Assembly (NCBI GenBank): GCA_002633005.1
Contig: NMRA01000199.1
Span: 398,889 to 462,888 of the forward strand
DNA length: 64,000 nt
Direction: 5' to 3'
From: Phoronis australis
Lineage: Eukaryota > Phoronida > Phoronidae
The notes beneath the pieces were generated by a model that saw nothing but the letters and a program-made list of their open reading frames with translations, made no database searches and was not told the DNA's origin. The position numbers and the translations under genes were made by a program. This document shows, one piece after another, positions 24,240 through 36,087 of this stretch (its first letter is position 1; the number at the start of each line of letters is the position of its first letter).

Positions 24240-24813
24240 AACAGAAACTTACTCGCGAGAGGAAGAGACGAGGCGCCCACCGTGGCATCATCACGAAACT
24301 GTTTTCAGAGACTGAACAACTCATGAGTGATATGGACTATGACGGCGTAAAAACGAACTTGGATCTCATAACACAAAAATGGACTTAATAGCAACTCTGG
24401 ACAATAGCGTCCTTGACCTTGTCGAGGATGACGACATCGAACATACGATCGAGGAATCGGACAATTATAACACGGACGCCTATAAACAACGGGCAAAAAT
24501 TATTCTATTCCTCGAGCAGGCCTCTTCTACAACAGGCCCTGCATCGATAACGGCTTCGGTAAAAACAACAAATCTACCAAAGCTGCAGCTGCCGAAATTT
24601 GGTGGTGATATTAAAAACTGGACTGCCTTTTTTGACACGTTCGATTCGGCAGTGCATAGTCAGTGAGGACTTTCAGCCGTGCAAAAATTCCAATATCCCC
24701 AAGCGCAGTTATTTGGAGACGCTGCTAAGGCCATCAGCGGGCTTTCGCTTACGGCTGCCAATTACGAAAGCGCGCAGGAACTTTTGAATAAACGATCCGG
24801 ACTACACAACTAA
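24240..24813 (+). pseudogene. BEL/Pao LTR-retrotransposon gag relic (DUF1759-type)
   Basis: The Gag N-terminal region lies in one frame (RRGAHRGIITKL, then an acidic helical part) up to a stop at 24386. The reading then continues in another frame from 24379 with LDLVEDDD and the hallmark LPKLQLPKFGGD followed by WTAFFDTFDSAVHS, the DUF1759 signature of BEL/Pao Gag. An in-frame TGA at 24664 interrupts it; similarity resumes as LSAVQKFQYPQAQLFG and AAKAISGLSLTAANYESAQ and stops at 24811. No protease, reverse transcriptase or LTRs were found nearby. The copy is a broken, dead fragment: one frameshift and one nonsense codon in under 600 bp. Confidence 0.75.
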
Positions 24814-25449
24814 CCCACCTCACGATCAGATTGGAAAACGTGTGATCTATGGTGCATAAAATGTAACATTTAGATGTTTGATAGGATACATATCCATGTA
24901 CAAAAAATGATTTTTGAAGACTGATTTTTGAAAATCTACCAGAAACATATATTTTATTAGCTTTGATAAAGTAGGCCATTGTCTAGTTTATTTTGAAAAC
25001 TATTGTATGCTAGTTTTTGCACCTTTACAAAGTGTATTTTACGTTGTATTGTAATTTTTTGGTATGTTAGAGACCATAAAAACTTAGATCTGTCCATGCA
25101 TATATTGTTAAAGCAAAGTTCGTTACGTGTTTTTAAATATTTTTAAGAAACTATCCACCAGCATTGCATCAAAGCTAGGGCAACGGATGGTATGCTATGT
25201 CACTCCGTTTTTCGAACAACCAGGTGCATACATGGCAAACCTTTTACAACACTATGGCAAACACTAAAAAATAAGAACCAGTGATGATAAAATATGATGT
25301 AAACTCTTTCAATAATATGGCGCAACAATGTGTGATAAGCAGTCGATGCCCCACCACTGACATATCGGTGATCGCTGTCAGGATTTCAGTGTTTTGGCAA
25401 TAAATATGAATCAGATTTTGTTTGGCTCACAACTCGGGCAAATGTGGGT

Positions 25450-26135
25450 TTTATATGTATGTGAGAACCGGTAAACTGCTGCATTATTTTTACTACAGTC
25501 ATCTTTTAATCTTGAAATTGGGTAAAAAAACAAGAACAAAAAATAATTATAATGTCTTGTAATCTGTCATAGAATGCTTGCTTCACGGCATAACTTTTGT
25601 AAAGCCAAAAAAATAAATATTCCAATTTGAAGTAGGGTTGTGGCCAGTTTAAACTTGGTATTAGGATGAAATTAATCTCAAGAGTCTCAAGATAAAAAAT
25701 GTGTTTACAACACGTTACCAGTCAGAGAGGGTTTGGGTCATCACATGACTTTTTGTAACGCAAATATACAATTATTTCACATTTAGGTAAGGGCGTGGCT
25801 TGCTTAAGCTTGAAATTGGGTAGAAAACAACTGCAAATGCTTTCAGATGTGTTCCAGAACTAATATAAAATGCATTTATAACATACAGTTACCGGTCAGA
25901 GAATGTTGGGTTCTTCACACAATTTTTGGTAAAGAAGAAGTTGAATTATTCCAAGTTTAAGCAAAGGCGTGGCTTGCTTAAACTTGGAATTGGGTGCAAA
26001 ACAACTACCAGTGCATTCAGATGTGTTTCAAAGGTAATAGAAAATGTATTTAAAATGTGTTGCAACCAGTTACCTAATGTTTGGTTCACCAAAGTAGAAA
26101 TTGAATTATTCCAAGTTTAAGCAAGGGCGTAGCTT
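25450..26135. repeat. Tandem repeat, 160-175-bp unit, GGGCGTGGCTTGCTTAA
   Basis: Three clear units with AAGGGCGTGGCTTGCTTAA (near 25790, 25965, 26125) and TTGAAATTGGGTA, plus a degenerate fourth at 25450. Unit 3 runs into the family at 26140-26680. Confidence 0.65.
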
Positions 26136-26139
26136 TGTA

Positions 26140-26680
26140 ATTATAATTTTCCTTTGCGACATAACCCCATTTTCCCGCTCGACAAAAAACGCTGTGTTTG
26201 TGTTTGTGTTTTACAGCGAACGTTTCACCCTTACGTTTTGTACTATAACAATCTTAAAGATGTGTTCCAATGTTTCTTGTTCACGGTGTCATCAAAGATA
26301 TTTTAGTATCCTTGATGACCGCGTACACTACATGTATCACGATCACTAACTTTTACTTTCTGAAGAAACTAGTTTACTTCTAATTGTTTATGGAAAATCC
26401 TACACTGCAACCTGTGTTAAGAGCTGTCCAAAATACATTTCAAAGTTACGTTATAGTTGTTTGCTCAATTTTTTATCTATCAAAAAATTTGTCATCAAAT
26501 TTCGGAAAGATTCTTGGCGTAGTTTATTGCATTTCCGTAGATGTCGCTGCATTCTGAAATCTGTCTGAATAATTGCATAACGCAGCACCAAAGGTCCAAT
26601 TAATCATAATATATATAGTGTATAATTTTGGATGAATGCCTGATTAAATTATGCACAGCAAGTGTGGGGGATCCATATTC
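26140..26680. repeat. Dispersed repeat R, copy 1
   Basis: Shares a series of blocks with 40350-41100: GCGACATAA...TTTCC..GTTCGAC-type start, then AATTGCATAA, CACCAAAGGTC and ATGACTGATCAAATT-like end. Ungapped identity is moderate; order is kept. Confidence 0.45.
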
Positions 26681-28263
26681 TAAAACATTGGTCTTTATTG
26701 GGTGGTCAAAAATCTTTTGAATCATTAAAATTATTTTCCTAATGGTTTAACTGCGCAGTCATTCATGTAACCTCTCTGGTTCTTATCCTTTTTTACTGTT
26801 ACACGATGTTATTTTTCATATTTTGGTAACATTTGCTTTTTAGAATTAAATATTATTTTTAAACCAGTCAGGTATGCGAAAAAATTATTACTTGTGAATT
26901 AAATTATTTATATTTTGCTTTTGAAATGATCATCAAGAACAGACAGAGGACTTCCTAATGATATGAATTTTATGCAGTTCGGCGGAGTTGCGAAAAGGTT
27001 TAATGACAGTAAATTGCATTGCAAATTCACACATCGGAACAAACGAATGCAAGCAATTCTCACGTATGCGCGTCGCAACCTCAGAGGCGCGAGATTGGAG
27101 TTAGCATTCCAGGGCTAGAATTCTATGCCATTTCGTACCTGCGTTTTACATCAGTCTCCTGGCACGTGGTGTGTATAACAATGAATTGTTGACCTACATT
27201 GAAATGGACCACAATGAATCAGCTTAACCCACTTAATACGTTGGCTCCGCCTAGATCAAGTTGGACATGCATTGGACATCAACATGGCTAATTAAACACT
27301 GCACATATATGTGACATTACACGTGAATATTGCAATATTGAACACGGCTAAAGGGTGTATGTTTTATATTGACCGAAAACACGTTTTCAGCAAATAATAG
27401 CTCCAAGTCCTTGAGATTGTCACATGTACCAACTTAATCGGCTTTTTTCGATTTCTGAAAATCGACTTAGTTTGAAATGAGGAACACAAGTTCTCGATAA
27501 CAGCTCCATGGGTTTCGCTGAAACTTTCCAAACTCAACAGCTATTCACCAATCTCAAAAACGCTATTAAGATTTTCGGTATAAAGGCCTAGTTTTTGCGT
27601 AATGTAACAAAGACGAATATAACTGTTATTTTTATAAAAATACTTTACGTTTGATTTAAGACGATTTGTCATAGAAACCAAACCAAAAAACTAATAAAAA
27701 ATTTCCAACAGCATTTTTGAGGAACTGGTGACGTTTCCATTTAAAAGAGCTTTCATTAAAATCAACCTTATTTTGCTATGAATGTATCTTAAATAAAAAT
27801 TTGACTTGAAAATGTGTTAACGTAATGATAATGGTAAATAAATATAAAACATATTTTTGATTCCGTGGTCTCTTTTCTTTCAGAAAATACATTTACTAGT
27901 TGTCAAAACCTAGTTTTTCATATAAGAGTTAGAATGGAGGCCACTAAATAAGGTTTGAATAACCTTCAGCTTTGCATGTTTCGTATTGGTGCTTTTATTA
28001 GTATCTGTATTTGCGCTGAGTGAATGTAATCGCCGTGTCTGTACCCAGACTACGGAAATCTGGTGAAATTACGGGCAAGTACAAATCAAAATATACGCCC
28101 ATGGCATCCTTCTCGTAAACTCGTGGACGCAACTACAGAAACCGCTATGAAAATGAATTACGTCAAAGAGCTAGCAAAGGTGGTTAAAAAGATGTTAGGA
28201 CTGATGCAAAATGGTCACATTATGACACACAGATACATTTTCGAAAATATGTTACTCATGTGC
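26681..28263. other. No gene seen
   Basis: AT-rich; the open frame 28063-28317 on the plus strand is opposite the exon-like minus-strand stretch and looks like its shadow. Confidence 0.45.
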
Positions 28264-28454
28264 TGGTCCTCGAACCACTTAACAACGGATTCCACTGCGT
28301 CGTTGGCCTGGGGATAGTCTGCATGCACCTCGAAATATTTTGCCTCTCGAGACAATGGTTGTACTTGATCGACTTCACCGGTTTCAACGGCTGAAACATT
28401 CGAGTGGTTTAAAACCCGAAGTCGTCGTCGTAAACCATTCAGATGTCTTAGCTA
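28264..28454 (-). other. Exon-like coding segment, unknown protein
   Basis: On the minus strand an open stretch of about 60 codons follows a TAG: LRHLNGLRRRLRVLNHSN, then PLSREAKYFEVHADYPQAND, then AVESVVKWFEDQHM. It looks coding by amino-acid texture. A potential acceptor (GAATGTTTCAG|CC) lies inside and a weak donor (CATGA|GTAACA) at the end. No start codon or family is recognised. It lies about 1.4 kb downstream of the PHYHIP-like gene, same strand. Confidence 0.25.
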
Positions 28455-28627
28455 GACGGCCCAGCGGAACTGACGAAGTCAGTTAAGTATACCCAATGGC
28501 ACTGCAAACCAAATTTCTTATTTGGAATAGAATGTTGCGTCCAGGCATTCAGAGTACCTATTTCAGCTTTCACGAAGCTGTACGTCACTAACTGGAGAAA
28601 GCTTCAAACCACGTCAGGGCTCGTCTT

Positions 28628-28722
28628 TCATAACACATTATCACGCGCCACGTTGTTATTGCTGAACAATGCACCTGACTTGTTCAGTGGATAGCTTCAA
28701 TATTCATGCAACCCAGTCCAGG
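28628..28722. repeat. Element S, partial copy 3
   Basis: CATTATCACGCGCCACGTTG, TTATTGCTGAACAATGCACC and CATGCAACCCAGTCCAGG match copy 2; the left end is missing. Confidence 0.5.
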
Positions 28723-29466
28723 TGTCTAAAGTTTGAAGCGATATTACGTGCGCGTTTTCAAAATCCCAAAAACTGCTGTCAACGACCATTTACTACTCCA
28801 AAGCATATATTATTGATCTGTAAATTTAAAATCATTTACAACTTCAATCGTTACAAGCAAAAAGATAATGAGACAAAAAGTTCACAAAATTGTTTACAGT
28901 TATTGTTGGCACTGACTATGAGATTTCAGGAAATATTTTATTAACAGCCAGAGTAGAGTTCAATAGCTCTCCACTCTCGCGGCTTAAAAATGTAGCCAAA
29001 TCGCGTGCTTGCATTTAGAATACACAACAATATCTCACTTAATTTCGTGAAGTCTTGCTTTTTAGCGATGTCCTAACATAGGTTTTATTGTTACTGAACT
29101 CTTCCCAGGTTTCACGTTTACATCACCTAACTTCATGCTCTAACAAAGCTCCAATTAAAGGTCTCGAAGTATAGGCGTCTGGACAACTATCCATGGAAAT
29201 GATAATTTTTTTAACCAAAGATTACAAATTAGGTTTCTAAAGTCATAATCTCAAGAGAGTTGCATGAGAGATCAGTGTGGTAAGACCATGGACAATCACG
29301 CAAGTGAAACACGTACTAAATTATTCAATAAACTGAGGTTTAAATTAAGAGATCTAAGGCTTCTAGCCGTTATCAAAAAGGACCTATGCACCTAAATAAA
29401 CAAATAAAAATATGTAAATGAAAGAAATTATGTTACAAAATATGTAGAAGTAAACAAGAAATATAG

Positions 29467-29676
29467 TTAATTAGAAAACAAAATGAAGAAGCGCCAGCCA
29501 CAGTCCATGTACTTGCTTAGGAAACAAATGGCGTATGGACTGAGGACTTCGTATGCCACAGTTAAAGCACCATGGCTGTTGAACACATAGTGACCGATGG
29601 CAAAATTGGCAACTTGGACTGCACAGGAGCCCCGACAAAAGCGCAGCCTGAGAGTCTCGTTATTGTTGTCGGTCAC
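29467..29676 (-). other. Small open frame downstream of the PHYHIP-like gene
   Basis: A minus-strand frame ending in a stop at 29467 encodes LRLRFCRGSCAVQVANFAIG, then HYVFNSHGALTVAYEVLSPY and a hydrophobic C-terminus. Only a GTG opens it, so it would need an upstream exon. It falls about 180 bp beyond the PHYHIP stop, where 3' UTR is expected. Could be a last exon or chance. Confidence 0.2.
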
Positions 29677-29852
29677 TGACTGTGCTTTTTGACGTTTATA
29701 TCAACTGTACTTATTCATTATCATGTCATTCGGCTAAATCACATTCCTACATAGTAGATCAAGCACTTAGCATTATAGCATTAAAGCCATTCGAGGCCAA
29801 TAGGTTTCGATGGGGTGATTATTTTTTCTTGATCGGCCTTGAAACGAAAGGT

Positions 29853-32066
29853 TCAATTAATTTTTGGTATCTTTGAGGAGGTCATGCTGTCGTCACTGTC
29901 AGAACTCAAGTTTCTCTTCCTGGAGGGTTCAATACCAGAAGTCGAGCCATATTTATCAATGGAGGTCTCCAAAGTATCTTGTTGTTTGACGGTATTGGCA
30001 TCCGTCGGTGGATCTATGCATAATTCGTAGGAAGATTCTTTGTTGGTATTTTCGGCTCCTGGTTCTTTGGATGTATCGTCATGATTTCCAGTTGGTGTTT
30101 CGCCCTCAACGCTTGTGGCGAATGTTACCGCAGAGATGTCGCTACTTCCCGCCTTGTCTGCTCCATTGTTAGCATTGTCTGCGCTGCTATCGCTAGTTTC
30201 TATCTCCTTGAAGACCTCACTTGTGAGCGGAACTACTTTACTATTGTTCAACCGGCGATTTTTCATCGGGTCCAAGTCAGCATTTACGTTGCATGTTGCA
30301 CAGCCAATCCTTTTTCTTTTACCACCCGGCGTTGAGCTGCCCATCCCTATTACAGCTATATCCTTCAGTGTTGCGCCGTTTTTCAGAGCGTCTTGTTTGT
30401 CAACTTCCTCTGTGTAGAAAACTTCAATCCATACCCCGTTTCTTGTCTTAATTTCTTTTCCTTGGACATCCACCCATAGGAACTTATTGTCTCTGACATC
30501 AAGTTGGATGAGATTATCTCTACAGAAGTTGTCGCTGTCTGTTCCAGAATGTGTCATAACTAAGGTTACGTAATGTGGTCTGGGTCTTGTGTTCTTGCGA
30601 ATGAAACGTGGCTCGGTGCAGAAAAAGTCAGCGAAGTAAAGGTTGCATGGTTTCTTTAAGAAAAACTCCACAGGGATGGCTATTTGCATTCTTCCAAATG
30701 GGGATTCGTTTGGCAATGAACCACCATCCTTATTGTTGGCATGGAAGTACACCCCAGCAAGTTTACCCTCGTTAATAGGGCATTTCGGGTCACCTCCACA
30801 ATCTTTATCTTTTAACGGTAATTTATCAACTTCAAAATATGAAGGGTCTTTCGCTCGATGGAAGTAAATGCATGTCTCAGAGCTGCCCACGTTTCGTTCT
30901 GCTTTCTCCAGCAATTGTTCCAGGTGTGACTGTCCTGCAATACAGATCAAAGTAAAAAGTACATACATTTTATCCGTAAATATTTTGGGAAGTATCACAG
31001 AACAATTGAAAGCAAACAAATACATAAGATAATGCAAAACAATCTACTGCTGCTACTCGGGCTACACGCCGAACCGACGTAGGATCCTGGTCAGAAAGGG
31101 CTGTGTTAGTGAACAGACATAGAGCATTGTTATTTTCTTCTATTGCAGTGTTATAAAAGGAGCCATTGGTGTGGACCAATTATATTTGAGACACCTTTCT
31201 AGATTTGAGTTTATTGATAACTACTGACAGCATTTTCTGAACCATAATCAATGAAGACGTCAAAAATGCAAAAGCATTGTTCATACCTGTGTGGGATTTC
31301 CTACTAATGCCCTCTGACGGATCTGAAACGTCACAATATGGAAGGGGAAAAATTTGCGTGACCACACAAATTTCGGCGTTTTTTTTTCTAGGTTGAGCCA
31401 GGAGGTGTTGCCTGGGCCTTTAGCAGCCCACCTCCTACATCTGCCATGGTATGAAATCAAAGTAGATAAAGAACATGCATGGAGGAACGATGCACAATTT
31501 TCAATCTGCACCTGTGTTTCACTGTCGCAACCAATTGAATGTCCAGTTCTTCATTACCCGAATAAAATAAATTCTATATCATCGTAGACAAGTTGGCATC
31601 ATAGGGCGAGAGTAGTCTTAGAGGTGTACACAATATCGAAATTACTAGTGCACAGTACTTTTTGCTTATTTTAGATGAGTTGCGTAATTCTAATTTCTCT
31701 TCAATCCATCTCGTGCATGAGTACGCGGGGTTGACTTAGCGATTATCTTAGCAGCTTATCAGTGCGTGTTCAAGCAAATGCCAGTAACGCGGTAATAAGT
31801 TCCCCAGTAAGCGCAAGGTCCCTAAAGTGCTCCTTTTTGAACAACAGTGCTTGTAAGTAGAAATGAGTCTTGTTCTTAAATGTTTAACTTTTTTAACTTT
31901 AGGCATCACCGTTAAAGCTGCATTTCTGATCTTGAATTGTTGCCGAATGAAAGTGGCTTGTCATTTTCCGTACTACTTTGTAAACGTACGAAAGCATTAA
32001 AGGACACGATGACTTCGCACGGGAGTGGACAAACTTTGTACCGAAAAACTTACGATTTTCACCCAT
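29853..32066 (-). CDS. Phytanoyl-CoA hydroxylase-interacting protein (PHYHIP)-like protein
   Basis: Large last exon 29853-30934 encodes the conserved PHYHIP C-terminal domain: LAGVYFHANN, SPFGRMQIAIP, NLYFADFFC, HYVTLVMTHSG and GVWIEVFYTEEV occur in family order. The family is described as cytoplasmic, binding PHYH and other partners; its biochemical role is unclear. A long Ser/Thr/Asn-rich tail follows the domain, with two basic patches (GGKRKRIG, PSRKRN) resembling nuclear localisation signals; vertebrate members lack such a tail as far as I know. The acceptor is TGTATTGCAG|GACAG (exon start 30934). Upstream, a 36-nt candidate microexon (31287-31322; TTTCAG|AT..CACAG|GTATG) and a 13-nt coding start exon (32054-32066; ATG GGT GAA AAT C|GTAAGT) join in phase, giving 376 residues. 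The last exon is near certain; the two small exons are inferred from splice sites and phase. The N-terminal FN3 domain of vertebrate PHYHIP is not seen. Confidence 0.8.
31287..31322 (-). other. Candidate 36-nt microexon of the PHYHIP-like gene
   Basis: On the minus strand a pyrimidine-rich tract leads to CGTTTCAG|AT, and 36 nt later CCCACACAG|GTATGA is a near-consensus donor. It enters with two bases completing a codon and leaves with one base, matching the 13-nt start exon and the last exon. It would encode a short peptide ending SRKSHTG. Confidence 0.45.
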
Positions 32067-33529
32067 ATTACAACTTATTACTAATTTGGTGCAAAAACAA
32101 ATCACTGGAATGAACGATAATGGCAAGTACACTGAAATGAAAACTCTTCACATATCCTCGAATGAGGAAAAAGATAAGGCATGCAGAAGGGTTGTCAGGA
32201 AATTTATTTTCTATGACACCGTTAAACGTGTAGTTACGCACACATTCACGGCTGCCAATATCCATCCCTCACGTGCGAAGAGGGGGGGAAGAGATTGAGG
32301 GCCGTGATATTCACTTCATTCGTATGGTCCCACACCCTAGCTGCAGTTTATCTTTGACACAAAAATATATTTCGTTTTTAAAACAATCAGCTTTTTATTC
32401 TTGCTTTTCTACCAAGACGCACGCTGTGTAGAACTATGTCACTCGCTTTATTCTAATTAATTATCGCTAATTACGAGTCTTTTTGTCCATTCCAAATTTG
32501 ACTTATTTAAAGCAGTTTTATTTTGCCAACAGTTACCACTGTCCACAACTAGGGCTGGATAGCAATGGTCAGGATATTTACTATAGACAACTAATATCCC
32601 TTTCGTCCTCAGTCAACCTCCCTCTGATTCTTAATTCAAATACCTGTCGTCAGATTCGCTGTCGAGGTAGATGCCTCTCCCGTGTTCCATTGTCGTTCGT
32701 TAAAAATCTTCCATACATCCAGGAACTTTCGCTTGTTGCTTACTGTTAAGATAAACAACGAGTTTGTTGGATTCTGGTTTACATGATTTGTTTATGTACC
32801 TACAAAAATTGAATGGTTCGCAGGTGTTTTTTGACGGTAAGAAGCTAACCTTGAAGGAATTGATGATGTTTCAGTAACCTTAATGGCTTGCTGAATTTGG
32901 GAAATTTTCCATTGTACGCTCCCTAGTAGCAAAGAACATTGATCGTTTTTGTCCAACTGAAATAACTCTTAAAGATATAATGAGCTTCATGCAGTTCTAA
33001 AATGTGAACCAAAAATGTACTCACAATATTCAAATGGCAATAAATGCTTGTTTACTGACCAAGGAACGAGACTAGTGGTTTATACTCACAAAAAGATGGA
33101 GATCAAAAAGGAATTATTCCTTGAATGAAATTAAAGACTTTGTTCGCAAAGTTGGGAAGAGTAATTAGCTATGCACTTCTTTGATGTTTTTATAGTTTTT
33201 CAGTAGTATTGAGCGATAAATTTTCGTTCTCGATAACTGACTCGTTCACTTGCCAGAATCTGAATTTGAACTTTCGGCGTTGTTCTGAAGAGTCAGTACA
33301 TATGTTTGGTGTTTCATCTCTGTCAGAAACTGACTGTGGGTTTGTTTAAAAAGTAACTGTGCTTTGAGATTGTGCGTAGATGGAGAGTGAATGATTAAAT
33401 CCAGTAAATAATTTATTATTTGAAAACAACTAATTAAACAAGTGAAATCTGTTGTTAATTACGTAATCAACTACAAAGAAGAGTAACTACGCTAGCGCCC
33501 CCTGTAAAGATTACTTCAATCAATCAACC
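32067..33529. other. No gene seen
   Basis: Upstream region of the PHYHIP-like gene. No TATA or further exon convincingly seen; the FN3 domain expected of vertebrate relatives is not found here. Confidence 0.45.
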
Positions 33530-33830
33530 AGAACAATCTGTCTTATCTGCTATCCAAGCTGTTAAGACTCTCCAGTCTCCACTTGTTCGATGATAGTCCT
33601 GTTGGTGAATCTTCGAACTAATACCAAAGGCTTTATGGGATATAGCATCTTTGCTAATTCACACTGTAATTGCGACAGCGTACTCGCTGGTCACACTTCG
33701 TGACACAGCACTTGCTGGCAGTATCTTCTACCCACGATTGTTCTTGCTGGTCACAGTCTCTCGTGACGTAACACGTATAGGCAGTATCTTACTATTCACG
33801 ATGCAAGTGACAAGCTCTTAGTTAACTCCC
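33530..33830. repeat. Diverged tandem repeat, about 70-90 bp unit
   Basis: GCTGGTCACA, CTCGTGAC..ACA and GGCAGTATCTT recur two to three times. No coding content seen. Confidence 0.4.
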
Positions 33831-34024
33831 TGTTGTTTTTTCATAGGCGGATTTAGGGGGGGGGGCCAGGGGGCCCGGGCCCCCCCCCCCTTGGCTGCCG
33901 CAAAAAAAATAAAACAGTAACAGCGTAGGGAAATGGTGAGTTTATTAATTAACCCCGGTAATTAAAATTATACGGATGAAAAAAGATTTAAATGCGTGCA
34001 GTTTTAGTGTTTGGGGGGGGGGGG

Positions 34025-34404
34025 NNNNNNNNNNNNNNNNNNNNNNNNNNNNNNNNNNNNNNNNNNNNNNNNNNNNNNNNNNNNNNNNNNNNNNNNNNNN
34101 NNNNNNNNNNNNNNNNNNNNNNNNNNNNNNNNNNNNNNNNNNNNNNNNNNNNNNNNNNNNNNNNNNNNNNNNNNNNNNNNNNNNNNNNNNNNNNNNNNNN
34201 NNNNNNNNNNNNNNNNNNNNNNNNNNNNNNNNNNNNNNNNNNNNNNNNNNNNNNNNNNNNNNNNNNNNNNNNNNNNNNNNNNNNNNNNNNNNNNNNNNNN
34301 NNNNNNNNNNNNNNNNNNNNNNNNNNNNNNNNNNNNNNNNNNNNNNNNNNNNNNNNNNNNNNNNNNNNNNNNNNNNNNNNNNNNNNNNNNNNNNNNNNNN
34401 NNNN
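34025..34404. other. Assembly gap (380 Ns)
   Basis: Run of Ns following a poly-G tract, inside a repeat. Open frames across it are artefacts. Confidence 0.99.
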
Positions 34405-34648
34405 TCTCTTTGTCAAACCTTATCTTAAGACGATTTCCAAAGCAATCCCGTCATTATTGCCAACACGAAAAACGGATTTGGTCTTTTGGGCATTTGAAGA
34501 CTATTTTAAATACGACAAATTTGTTAAGAATTCATGGCACAAAACATAAAACGAATAATAAGCAGTACGAAAAGAAGTAGGTTTCGCGCGCAAACGCTGT
34601 GGTCCATAAACAAGAAGGCCTCTTATCATAGTATCAGTAGCTAAATCG

Positions 34649-34710
34649 TGGTGGTGTAGAGGTAACGCACGCGCACGCTATCCGTCGGGTCGTGAGTTCG
34701 AATCTTTGGT
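34649..34710 (+). other. tRNA-like pol III module (A and B boxes) in copy A
   Basis: A-box TGGTGTAGAGG at 34652-34662 and B-box GAGTTCGAATC at 34694-34704, 31 bp apart, the arrangement of a tRNA gene. The stems pair poorly, so it is a tRNA-derived (SINE-like) sequence rather than a working tRNA. Confidence 0.6.
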
Positions 34711-34950
34711 ACGTTCAGTTTTTTCTGTTCGACACGTTTTCTTTTTTTATTTTTCCTTTTTTTCTTGGATAATACTTCAGGAATCAAGGAAAATGCTTCA
34801 TTTTTAGAGGTAAAAACAGAAAAATTTCCTGAGCGGGAGGGGGGCAAACCCCCCTCCCGACCTCCCCCCATTCGGTGCTATGCGCACAAATGCTTACAGC
34901 CGGACAAAATGTTGGGCCCCCCCCCTTGTGATATCCTAGATCCGCCACTG

Positions 34951-35479
34951 TTTTTTAATGTTAATTACGAAATCTTCAATACAATGAATATACATAACCC
35001 AGAAAGCGCCAAGAGGCATTATATCTGGGATAAATAAATACAAAGAAATCCGCAATTATACACAAATACATAAAATAAATTAAAGAAAACTGATGTTAAG
35101 ATTACAATGACATATGATTACGAATGTAAATAAATCATTTTCATACACATGTTTAAATTCTATCCCCTCACAGAAAGAGATTTAATATTATAAAGAAATT
35201 TTGATACTATTTCGAATAAGACCTTATTTTCATTTGGGTTGAGTTCTTAACATGTATATAGAAAAAATATCTTGTTGTACAATTGCGGAATTTCAAATAT
35301 TTTTTGTCAACATTGGGGTATTGTTCGAGTGTCTAGAAAAGCTGTACCCTCTGCTCCATGGATACATCACAAGCAAATAAAACATGAGCATTTGTCTGAG
35401 TGTCTCCACAGAAATATCTTGAGATGTATAGGATTATTTCATGGTTGCCAGGAAGTTGGAATGATGTCAGTGGGAGTGG
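34951..35479. other. No gene seen
   Basis: Region after the hAT-like element; probably 3' flank of the LINE relic, AT-rich. Confidence 0.4.
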
Positions 35480-36087
35480 CAAGTTTTGAGTAGTGGTATG
35501 CTTTTAAAGTTTTTTTTTGAGAGTAACGATTGAAGTGCTTTCTTTTATTTTGGTTGGTAAGGAATTCCAGTTGTCAATGCAAGTTAAAATCGTAGATCTC
35601 CTGAAAGCTTGGCTGAGGGAAGATGGAATAGTGCACTTTGCAGCAGTCTTGGTCTCTTGTTAAGTCTTTCGTAGGAGTCAAAGAGGATTTTGTTTTAGTA
35701 ATTGTTTATGTTGGTTAAGGCTTTGAATGTATACATGGACAAGTGGAGTTTACGACGGGTTGCCAGTTTGCTCCACTTGAGACTATTTAAGACCTTGATT
35801 GTGTTGGAACCTTTGTATGCTCCTGTTATGGCTAAAGCTGCTTAGTATTGTAGTCTTTCTAATTGAAGAAGTATGCCAGTGTTTGACGATTGGTAGATTA
35901 TGTCACAGTAATCTAGATGTGGAAGTACAAAAGATTTGAACAGAGTTTCATGATGCATGGAGTTGAGATGACGAGAGACAAAACGGTATTTTCTCACTAA
36001 ATGTAAGACAAATCTGCAACGATGGTCGAGTCCCCAAGGCTCTCTGTAGCTGACCTCACTGTGTTGTAAAGGAGGGGTACCGATCAA
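35480..36087 (-). pseudogene. LINE (non-LTR retrotransposon) reverse transcriptase C-terminal relic
   Basis: On the minus strand, the RT thumb-region signature appears: HHETLFKSFVLPHLDYCD, then a Leu-rich segment LLQLERLQY, a stop, ALAITGAYKGS, and LKWSKLATRRKLHLSMYTFK, the order seen at the C-terminal end of jockey/CR1-type RTs. Several in-frame stops follow. The catalytic YxDD region is absent, so the copy is 5' truncated and inactive. The clade is not resolved. Confidence 0.7.

Larger units (their letters stand above)
33842..34950 (+). mobile_element. hAT-like inverted-repeat element with embedded tRNA-like module, copy A (contains gap)
   Basis: Left end CATAGGCGGATTTAGGGGGG, right end ATCCTAGATCCGCCACTG. 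The interior from 34404 matches copy B (46085-46777) in reverse orientation over several hundred bases, e.g. GGATTTGGTCTTTTGGGCAT and TTTCGCGCGCAAACGC. It holds a tRNA-like segment (34649-34710). The 380 Ns at 34025-34404 fall after a run of Gs and hide part of it. No transposase frame. Confidence 0.7.

Noticed and set aside
30935-31037. N-terminal extension of the PHYHIP-like frame as a signal peptide
   Set aside because: It coincides with a pyrimidine tract and a TTGCAG acceptor; the spliced alternative joins in phase and the family is cytosolic.
33976-34580. Long open frames across 33976-34580 on both strands
   Set aside because: They are open only because they cross the 380-N gap.
34649-34710. 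Functional tRNA gene
   Set aside because: A and B boxes are present but the acceptor and T-arm stems pair poorly, and the segment is repeated inside a mobile element.
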